From assembly GCF_000970305.1 (NCBI RefSeq), contig NZ_CP009517.1, forward strand, positions 3,720,001 to 3,784,000: a DNA stretch of 64,000 bases. Direction: 5' to 3'. This DNA is from Methanosarcina barkeri 3. GTDB taxonomy: Archaea > Halobacteriota > Methanosarcinia > Methanosarcinales > Methanosarcinaceae. The notes below the pieces were generated by a model. That model ran no database searches, was not told where the DNA came from, and saw only the letters and a list, made by a program, of their open reading frames with translations. A program made the position numbers and the translations under genes. Positions 57,703 through 64,000 of the stretch are shown here, in pieces (position 1 is the first letter of the stretch; each line of letters begins with the position of its first letter).

Positions 57703-59190
57703 ATGCTCAATAATAAGCAATCCGCAGCAGGGAACATTCCCAGAATTCTTATTTCTGCAGACCGTTCGTCCTCAGGCAAGACTACAATCTCTATGGGCCT
57801 GATGGCCGTTCTAGTTTCAAGGGGATATAAAGTCCAGCCCTTTAAGGTCGCTCTGGACTATATAGATCCGAGTTATCATACTGAAATAACTGGCAGACCC
57901 TGCCGGAACCTTGACAGCTATCTTATGGATGAGAACGGGATTCTGGATGTCTATACTCATGCCTGCGAAGCCGGCGAGAAGGCGGATATCGCGATTATTG
58001 AAGGAGTTCGCGGGCTTTACGAAGGTTTTGAAAGCTTAAGCGACCTTGGAAGCACTGCCCAGATTGCAAAGATCCTTAAATGCCCAGTAATCTTTGTAAT
58101 CAATGCCCGTAGCATTACTCGTTCGAGTGCTGCCCTTGTCAACGGATACAGGAACTTCGACCCTGATGTGGAAATTGCAGGGGTTATCCTTAATAATATA
58201 GGAAGCCTCCGCCATGCCGAAAAAGCAAAAGAGGCAATAGAACACTATACAAGCATTCCGGTTATCGGAATTGTTCCAAGAGACCCCGCTATGCAGATTT
58301 CCATGCGCCACCTCGGGCTTATGCCAGCTCTCGAAGGCCGAAGACGGCTTGGGGACGGAGGTTTTGAAGCCCGTCTTCACGGCATTGAAGAAATCATAAA
58401 TAAAGGAATTGACGTAGACCGCTTTATGGAAATCGCAAAAAGCGCAAAGCCTCTGAAAAGCCCTGATAATAGTGTTTTTTCTTCGGTCTCCGGTGCCGGT
58501 ATACCAAAGCCAAAGATAGGAGTAGCTCTTGATGAGGCTTTCAATTTTTACTATCGTGATAACATCGATCTCCTGAAACTTACAGGTGCAGAAATCGTTT
58601 ACTTTAGCCCTGTTAGAGACAACTCACTTCCCGAGGTTGACGGGCTCTATATAGGGGGCGGTTATCCCGAACTCTTTGCAGCCGAACTTGAAGCTAATGA
58701 GTCCATGCGCCGGGATATAAAAAAGGCATCTATTGCAGGCATGCCTATTTATGCCGAGTGCGGAGGGCTTATGTACCTTACGGAAAAAATAAGCACAGGT
58801 ATTCCCGGAAAAGGCACCTATCACGATGCCTCAATGCCGGAGTCTACATATTCAATGGTAGGGGCCCTTCCAGGGCATACTATTATGGGACAGACAAGAG
58901 TGGTCAGCTACAATATAGGAACCCTTAACAAGGACTGCATTCTTGGGAAAAAAGGCAACAGCTTCAAGGGACATGAATTCCACCATTCTGAAATAAGGGA
59001 AATTCCTGAGGATGCCGAATTTGCAATAACTCTGTCAAGAGGTACAGGCATAACGAACGGCATGGATGGACTTATTTCTGAAAATACTCTGGGCTCTTAT
59101 GCCCACCTGCACGGAGTTGCGTACAGGGAACTTGCAAGTTCACTTGTAGAGGCTGCAAGAAAGTTTCAGGAATCCAGGATTCTTCTGTGA
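57703..59190 (+). CDS. cfbB: Ni-sirohydrochlorin a,c-diamide synthase CfbB (CbiA-like)
   Basis: 495 residues. The N-terminal ATP domain has ISADRSSSGKTTISMGLMAVL and DYIDPSYHTEITGRPCRNLD; the C-terminal glutaminase has YIGGGYPELFA and the catalytic cysteine in YAECGGLMYL. It amidates the a and c side chains, the step after CfbA. It is related to cobyrinate diamide synthase CbiA, but its place among cfb genes favours F430. Last gene of the group. Confidence 0.94.
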   Translation: MLNNKQSAAGNIPRILISADRSSSGKTTISMGLMAVLVSRGYKVQPFKVALDYIDPSYHTEITGRPCRNLDSYLMDENGILDVYTHACEAGEKADIAIIEGVRGLYEGFESLSDLGSTAQIAKILKCPVIFVINARSITRSSAALVNGYRNFDPDVEIAGVILNNIGSLRHAEKAKEAIEHYTSIPVIGIVPRDPAMQISMRHLGLMPALEGRRRLGDGGFEARLHGIEEIINKGIDVDRFMEIAKSAKPLKSPDNSVFSSVSGAGIPKPKIGVALDEAFNFYYRDNIDLLKLTGAEIVYFSPVRDNSLPEVDGLYIGGGYPELFAAELEANESMRRDIKKASIAGMPIYAECGGLMYLTEKISTGIPGKGTYHDASMPESTYSMVGALPGHTIMGQTRVVSYNIGTLNKDCILGKKGNSFKGHEFHHSEIREIPEDAEFAITLSRGTGITNGMDGLISENTLGSYAHLHGVAYRELASSLVEAARKFQESRILL

Positions 59191-59667
59191 TGCGTGTAGG
59201 CTCCTTCCTTAGTGCATGCAAACATTACCTTTTATATGCAGGTCGAAAAAGCAATATTATATTAATTGATTATAACAACTTAGATTACAATAGATAAGAC
59301 TGCAATATAGATAAGACTGCAATCGATCAAATTACAATAAATTAGATTACAATAGGTAGACTGTAACAGATCGAATTACAATAGATAGACTGTAACAGAT
59401 CGAATTACAATAGATTGAATTACAATAGATTGAATTACAATAGATTGAATTACAATAGACCGGATTACAATAAATAAAAATCACGACAAACAGGATTATA
59501 AGAAATTATTTTAATAATAAGTTTATTTTAACAATAAATTTATTTTAATGATAAATTATTTTATGGAAGTCTAGATCAAGAGAAATTACGCTATAGCAAA
59601 TTTGACTACAGCAAGCCAGATTGGTAAAGAACTTATTTTCGTTTCATTTTCTTTTCAGGTGAATCTA
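59191..59667. other. Repeat-rich gap before endA
   Basis: From about 59281 to 59478 the 15-bp unit TAGATTGAATTACAA and variants recurs about a dozen times. From about 59505 to 59565 a second unit, TTTATTTTAACAATAAA, occurs three times. No gene. The frame open from 59602 joins endA. Confidence 0.75.
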
Positions 59668-60720
59668 TTGAAAACACAACTTAAAGGAGACCGGGTCCTT
59701 GCCGGAAAGGAAGCGGTAGCCGAGCTTTATAAAAATGGTTACTTCGGGCGCCCTAAAGGGGACGGGCTTGAGCTCTCACTTGTAGAAGCTGCTTTTCTCC
59801 TGTCCAGAGGAAAACTCGAAATTGAACTCGAAGGCACACTGCTCGATTTCAGAGCTTTTTTCGAACAGGCTTCTTTGAGGCAGCCGAATTTTGAGCTGAA
59901 ATATATAGTATATAAGGACCTTAAAGAGAGGGGGTATTATGTCCAGCCATCAGCTACGGATTTCAGGGTATATCCAAGAGGCAGCCACCCTGGTAAAAGT
60001 GCAGCAAAAATTTTTGTGCACGTCCAGTCTGAGAGGCAGCTCCTTCCCGTAAAACTCCTTCAGGACTCGGTTGCCTCGGCAGAGAACGTACACAAGCAAT
60101 TTATCCTTGCTGTGGTGGATGAAGAAAGTGACCTTACCTTCTATGAAGTTAAAACCGCAGTTTCTAAAGGAGAAATGCCTGAACCGTATCCTGCCGTCAA
60201 AAGCGATTCCACTTTCCTGGAGGACAGGGTAATAGCCTGGGATGCTCAGGCTTCGGAAACTCTTTATAAGAGGGGCTTTTACGGGAAAATGCTGGACTCT
60301 GAAAGACTACAGCTTTCCCTTGTTGAATCCCTTTACCTCTTTTCCGGAGGTGTGATAACAGTTCGGGACAGGAAAGGTAAAGTGTTTTCGTTTGACGAGT
60401 TTATCGAGAAAGCCTCGGAGATTGAGAGCTCTTTCTTGAGAAAGTACAATGTATATAAAAATCTCAGGAATTCAGGAAATGTAGTCAAAACCGGTTTTAA
60501 ATTCGGAACGAATTTCAGGGTATATAGAAAGGTCGAGTCAATAGAGAGAATTTCCCATTCGGAATATCTTGTAAATGCTATTCCTGAGGATTTTGAGTTC
60601 AGGCTTTCGGTTATGTCAGGAGCTGTCAGGCTTGCAAACAGCGTTAGGAAAACAATGCTTTTTGCGGTTGAGCAAGGGGAGGAAATCGAATATCTTGACA
60701 TCAGCCGGACGAAAATGTGA
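59668..60720 (+). CDS. endA: tRNA-splicing endonuclease EndA, tandem-domain form
   Basis: 350 residues from TTG 59668 (CAGGTGA upstream). Two copies of the fold are fused: LAGKEAVAELYKNGYFGRP..SLVEAAFLLSRG and DAQASETLYKRGFYGKM..SLVESLYLFSGG, each followed by a nuclease-like half. Only the second keeps the active-site Tyr (FRVYRK), His (ISHSEYLV) and Lys (VRKTMLFA). This is the homodimeric alpha-2 form typical of many euryarchaea. It cuts introns from pre-tRNA at bulge-helix-bulge sites. Confidence 0.93.
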   Translation: MKTQLKGDRVLAGKEAVAELYKNGYFGRPKGDGLELSLVEAAFLLSRGKLEIELEGTLLDFRAFFEQASLRQPNFELKYIVYKDLKERGYYVQPSATDFRVYPRGSHPGKSAAKIFVHVQSERQLLPVKLLQDSVASAENVHKQFILAVVDEESDLTFYEVKTAVSKGEMPEPYPAVKSDSTFLEDRVIAWDAQASETLYKRGFYGKMLDSERLQLSLVESLYLFSGGVITVRDRKGKVFSFDEFIEKASEIESSFLRKYNVYKNLRNSGNVVKTGFKFGTNFRVYRKVESIERISHSEYLVNAIPEDFEFRLSVMSGAVRLANSVRKTMLFAVEQGEEIEYLDISRTKM

Positions 60721-60743
60721 GATTCTTGTCAAGGGTGAAGTAT

Positions 60744-61139
60744 ATGTGGGATATTATTGCAGTAGACATCTCTGGCAGGCACAGGATCAAAGGAGGCTAC
60801 TATATGGTATGTGCGGCAGCAGCGCTTACGATTTCGGCGAACCATATCGAAAAAGTCAAGCAGATAAAAATCCTTCCCCTCTGGCAAAAAAGAGCTCCCA
60901 GCCTGCTGGACGTCGTACAGCTAATCGAAGACACAGCTGACCAGCTTTCCTTTGAGGGTACGATTGTGGCAGAAAAGGGAGACATGTATAATAAACCCAA
61001 ATGGGTGACCGAAAGTATGTTTTCCAGGGCTTTTAAGTATCAGGAATCAATTGCCGAGAGACAATCGATCGAACTCGTGCACCATATTTCCCTGAGCGCC
61101 CGTAATTTACTGATAAAAGAACTTGAAATCGAGGCGTAA
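60744..61139 (+). CDS. DUF2209-type archaeal protein
   Basis: 131 residues from ATG 60744 (AAGGGTGA upstream; the frame opens at 60717 inside endA). WDIIAVDISGRHRIKGGYYMVCAAAAL suggests an RNase-H-like first strand with an Asp. SFEGTIVAEKGDMYNKPKWVTESMF follows. The name DUF2209 is from memory and the function unknown. It lies between endA and hflX, so an RNA-linked role is conceivable. Confidence 0.65.
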   Translation: MWDIIAVDISGRHRIKGGYYMVCAAAALTISANHIEKVKQIKILPLWQKRAPSLLDVVQLIEDTADQLSFEGTIVAEKGDMYNKPKWVTESMFSRAFKYQESIAERQSIELVHHISLSARNLLIKELEIEA

Positions 61140-61141
61140 AA

Positions 61142-62446
61142 ATTTCAGCTGAACAGAAATCCAATAAAGGATCCGGTAACGGAAACAGAGTAATTCTCGT
61201 TAAAAGAACAATTCCCAATTCGGACCCTGAACGTGAAGAATATCTCTTTCAGGAGTTCAGAGAACTTGCAAAGGCTGCAGGTTACCTGCCAGTTGGTGAG
61301 CTTAAGCAAACCAGATATCCAGATTCGAAATATCAACTAGGTAAAGGGAAAATAGAGGAACTTGCCGAACTTGTCAGGAGTACGGGTGCAGAGAAAGTAA
61401 TTTTCTATAACAGGCTCTCTACAACCCAGCTCTTCAATATCTCGGAAATCTGCGGATGCCATATTATCGATAAGTTCCAGCTCATTCTTGAGATCTTTGC
61501 AAAAAGGGCAACCACCCACCGCTCAAAACTTCAGGTCGAACTGGCAAGATTGAGATATGAAGTGCCCAGAGCAAGAGCTGTTGTTTCTCTCCTTAAAAAG
61601 GAGGAGAGGGCAGGCTTCATGGGGCTTGGAGACTACGAGGATTCTTATGAACAGGACCTGAAGAAGAGGATAACAAGGATTCAGAATGAACTCGAATCTG
61701 CAGAAAAAGACGATGAATCTTTGAGAGCTTTAAGGCATAGAAAAGGTTTTTCCTTAATTTCCCTTGCAGGATATACAAACGCCGGAAAAAGCACGCTTTT
61801 TAACGCAATTGTAAATGAAAGCGTTGAGGCAAAGAACATGCTTTTTACAACGCTTGTGCCTATGACCCGAGCTCTGGACCTGGGAGGACGAAAAGCTCTT
61901 TTAACCGATACCGTGGGATTTATAGAGGATCTTCCTCACTGGCTGGTTGATGCCTTCAAGTCTACCCTTGATGAGATTTTTCTTTCGGACCTTATACTCC
62001 TTGTAGTGGACGCAAGCGAAAAACCCGAAACAATCCTTCAGAAACTATCAACATCTCACGATACTCTCTGGGACCGAATACAGGGAGTTCCCATTATTAC
62101 CGTACTTAATAAAGCAGATCTGGTTGATGAATCCGAATTTGACGCCATTATGGAACATGTAGGGTATATGGCCCCGAACCCGGTCTTTGTCTCTGCAAAA
62201 AAAGGCACCGGGATGGATGCTCTAAAAGCCGAGATAATGAAACACCTGCCTCCCTGGTGTTTTTGCTCTCTTTCTCTTCCGAATTCGGAAAAAGGGATGT
62301 CAATACTCTCCTGGCTGTATGAAGAAGGAATCGTGCATAGAGTTGAATTTGGACAACAGATTCTTGTAGATTATGAAGCCAGAACAGAGATAATTAACCG
62401 TGCACATGCTCTCCTTGAACCTCAGGAAGCTCAAAGAAGTGAATGA
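61142..62446 (+). CDS. hflX: GTPase HflX; apparent ATT start
   Basis: 434 residues if read from ATT 61142. The HflX N-domain is complete: VILVKRTIPNSDPEREE.., LGKGKIEELAELVRSTGAEKVIFYNRLSTTQLFNISE, CHIIDKFQLILEIFAKRA. Then come the coiled helices and the G-domain (AGYTNAGKSTLFNAIV, DTVGFIEDLP, NKADL). No ATG, GTG or TTG occurs in frame before TTG 61550, which would delete 136 residues. GAGG at 61131-61134 lies seven bases before the ATT; an in-frame TGA at 61124 rules out anything longer. HflX splits ribosomes under stress. Confidence 0.88.
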   Translation: MSAEQKSNKGSGNGNRVILVKRTIPNSDPEREEYLFQEFRELAKAAGYLPVGELKQTRYPDSKYQLGKGKIEELAELVRSTGAEKVIFYNRLSTTQLFNISEICGCHIIDKFQLILEIFAKRATTHRSKLQVELARLRYEVPRARAVVSLLKKEERAGFMGLGDYEDSYEQDLKKRITRIQNELESAEKDDESLRALRHRKGFSLISLAGYTNAGKSTLFNAIVNESVEAKNMLFTTLVPMTRALDLGGRKALLTDTVGFIEDLPHWLVDAFKSTLDEIFLSDLILLVVDASEKPETILQKLSTSHDTLWDRIQGVPIITVLNKADLVDESEFDAIMEHVGYMAPNPVFVSAKKGTGMDALKAEIMKHLPPWCFCSLSLPNSEKGMSILSWLYEEGIVHRVEFGQQILVDYEARTEIINRAHALLEPQEAQRSE

Positions 62447-62485
62447 TCCTGGTTAGATGTTCCTAAAAAGCCTGAATTTCGAGTC

Positions 62486-62509
62486 CAAACTTTTTTGAGA
62501 AAAAGTTTG
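62486..62509 (+). terminator. Hairpin downstream of hflX
   Basis: CAAACTTTTT and AAAAAGTTTG pair perfectly around TGAG, 40 bases after the hflX stop. Confidence 0.6.
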
Positions 62510-62526
62510 ATCAAAAAGCAGGTCTT

Positions 62527-62796
62527 TTAGAAACATCGGACTACAAATTTTTTCAAAAATTTGGATAAAATATGTCTAATATTTTTGTTTCGAGATGTAT
62601 ACATTTCCTTACTTTTCTGAATAATATAAAGCTTTTTTAATATTAAGAAAACTACCGGAATATTGACAGAGTGTTTTTCAATATCGGTTTCTAAGAGAGT
62701 TTTTCGTATAGTCCGAATACTGTTCGCATATATACGAAAGGTACTTATATCCACGAGTTGTTTGTACGTATGCGAACGGGTATCTACTGAAACCAT
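62527..62796 (-). CDS. Doubtful 89-residue basic protein
   Basis: A frame on the minus strand starts at ATG 62796 and has AGGAGG five bases upstream, an excellent ribosome site. The product is basic and shows no domain. However, it runs through three TTCG..CGAA-type elements that look like regulatory sites, so it may be a leader peptide or chance. Confidence 0.3.
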   Translation of the reverse strand: MVSVDTRSHTYKQLVDISTFRIYANSIRTIRKTLLETDIEKHSVNIPVVFLILKKLYIIQKSKEMYTSRNKNIRHILSKFLKKFVVRCF

Positions 62797-62919
62797 CAGA
62801 CCCTCCTAATATCCTAAACTACACCCCTAAAACCAGATTTTTGCTATGTTTCTGCCCGTTCGCAGTTCCTCTTGATTTTCATTTTATTTTTAAGATATTT
62901 TTGTTCGTATATGAGCGAA
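62703..62919. promoter_or_regulatory. Repeated TTCG-N7/8-CGAA sites
   Basis: TTCGTATAGTCCGAA at 62703-62717, TTCGCATATATACGAA at 62723-62738 and TTCGTATATGAGCGAA at 62904-62919 share their ends and an ATA-rich centre; GTACGTATGCGAA at 62764-62776 is a weaker copy. The last one precedes AAATTATAATAAACTCGG, a TATA-like region for the PHP gene, suggesting an operator family. Confidence 0.5.
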
Positions 62920-63032
62920 TTTTTTTGTAAATTATAATAAACTCGGTTACCGATAGATTCTTGCCTCAAAATTCATATGATAGATTCCTGCTTCAAAATT
63001 TATATAAATCCATTTCTCATTCTTCTATTAGC

Positions 63033-63707
63033 ATGAAATTCGATCTGCACGTACATTCCGAGCATTCAAAAGATAGCAGCTCAAGTCATGACGATATTCT
63101 TGAAGCTGCAAGTAAAAAAGGACTTGACGGACTTGCTATTTGTGACCACGACACTGTGGAAGGCGGTCTTGCCTGTCAAAAAAGAGCCCTGGAACTTGGC
63201 CTTGAGCTTACGGTTATTCCAGGTGTGGAGGTTAGTTCTTCGAAGGGGCATATCCTTGTTCTCGGAATCAACCAGAATATCGAGCCTCTTCTAAGTCCGG
63301 AAGAAACGATAAAGAGAGCTAGAAAACTCGGAGGCACGGTTATTATTCCTCACCCCTTCAAGCGCAGTTCTCATGGGATAGGAAGCTTCGAAGGGCTTGA
63401 TATTGATGCCGCTGAGGTTTTCAATTCCCGCTGCCTTTTTAATAGAGCCAACCGAAAAGCCGCAGCCGAGGCAAAAAGGCTTGGAATCCCTGGCGTTGCA
63501 GGAAGCGATTCTCATATTCCCGAAATGGTGGGCCAGGCGTACACCGAAATCGACGCGCAGGAAAATACCCTTGAAGCCGTACTAGAAGCCATCAGGGAAG
63601 GAAAAGTTTCTCCTGCAGGAAAAAACACGCCCATGTCTATTATTCTTAAACAAATGTCAGGTAGTGCCATACGAAAAATCAAGAAAAAATTATTTCGTAA
63701 AGCATGA
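63033..63707 (+). CDS. PHP-domain phosphoesterase
   Basis: 224 residues from ATG 63033; the frame opens at TTG 62961. The metal-site motifs of the PHP family appear in order: KFDLHVHSEHSKDSSSS, ICDHDTVEGG, IPGVEVSS, IPHPFKRSSHG and GSDSHIPEMVG. Likely a metal-dependent phosphoesterase acting on a nucleotide or sugar phosphate. It resembles the TrpH/YciV type in length, but the substrate is not evident. A short basic tail (IRKIKKKLFRKA) ends it. Confidence 0.88.
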   Translation: MKFDLHVHSEHSKDSSSSHDDILEAASKKGLDGLAICDHDTVEGGLACQKRALELGLELTVIPGVEVSSSKGHILVLGINQNIEPLLSPEETIKRARKLGGTVIIPHPFKRSSHGIGSFEGLDIDAAEVFNSRCLFNRANRKAAAEAKRLGIPGVAGSDSHIPEMVGQAYTEIDAQENTLEAVLEAIREGKVSPAGKNTPMSIILKQMSGSAIRKIKKKLFRKA

Positions 63708-64000
63708 GTCGCTCAAAAAAACTTTAGTATGCTGTGAAGTCTTAGCAGGACTGCAATTTACTTACGATTGCTTATTTTTTAGTGTCGTATTTTTCTATGA
63801 TTAGCAAGCATAAGGAAAATTTCTTCTATTCTTCATATATATCTCCCAGGCATATGCATATAAGTTAAGCAGCAATCAAAGTTTAGGTTTATTAGTTGCA
63901 AGATCAGATTAATCTAACCGAAGTAGCTGAAAATTGCTGTGAAACGCCATATTCAAAGGTTTAAAACGTCAAGTAGTATGGTAGATATACAAAATCCAGA
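63708..64000. other. Non-coding right end
   Basis: No gene, tRNA or clear hairpin recognised. CATATATATCTCCC at about 63834 could be a TATA box of a gene beyond the edge. Confidence 0.4.

Overview
The window looks like a chromosome segment of a Methanosarcina species. It carries a complete nickel-tetrapyrrole (coenzyme F430) gene set cfbA-E-D-C-B, an archaeal single-chain tRNA splicing endonuclease, and a GGAA-N6-TTCC site of the type bound by the methanogen nitrogen repressor NrpR upstream of amt-glnK. The intergenic DNA is AT-rich. The 37-nt CRISPR repeat is, from memory, the one described in M. mazei. A large gas-vesicle cluster points to the barkeri/vacuolata side of the genus, but that is inference.

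Layout. 0-9.8 kb: the end of a regulator gene on the minus strand, decayed CRISPR repeats, a truncated duplicate of the start of cas8, then a type I-B operon cas8b-cas7-cas5-cas3-cas6-cas1-cas2-cas4. 9.9-17.1 kb: one array of 99 repeats and 98 spacers (hand count). 17.1-30.7 kb: an accessory zone with a Phd/Doc-like toxin-antitoxin pair inside the old tail of the array, a membrane protein, a carboxymuconolactone-decarboxylase-like protein, an RNB ribonuclease with two dsRNA-binding domains, a UbiA prenyltransferase, a lipoprotein, a cupin and small unknowns. Decayed copies of the CRISPR repeat are scattered through this zone, along with many short tandem repeats. 30.7-36.4 kb: an APC permease with two UspA domains, ChaB, a Cys-rich microprotein, a transglutaminase-like lipoprotein and other small proteins. 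37.2-45.9 kb: gas-vesicle genes, with four identical gvpA copies, a small helical protein, gvpN, gvpO, then gvpF-gvpG-orf and gvpJ-gvpH-gvpK-gvpL-gvpM; a PadR-like regulator follows. 47-50.7 kb: an unknown protein, a DUF2267 protein and amt-glnK. 50.9-52.8 kb: a metal P-type ATPase. 53.3-59.2 kb: the F430 genes. 59.7-63.7 kb: endA, a DUF2209 protein, hflX and a PHP phosphoesterase.

How it works together. The Cas proteins acquire spacers (Cas1, Cas2, Cas4), process the array transcript (Cas6) and destroy invaders (Cas8-7-5 plus Cas3). The Gvp proteins build gas vesicles. Amt and GlnK import ammonium and gate that import. The Cfb proteins convert sirohydrochlorin to F430, the cofactor of methyl-coenzyme M reductase.

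Most notable: (1) a trail of decayed CRISPR repeats up to 13 kb beyond the array, bracketing a toxin-antitoxin module and an RNase with tandem dsRNA-binding domains; (2) three genes whose reading frames seem to need ATT or ACG start codons; (3) GvpA-family proteins fused to a zinc ribbon and to a PH/GRAM-like domain; (4) spacer pairs that match homologous sites of related invaders. Everything was read by eye; no database search or alignment program was run.
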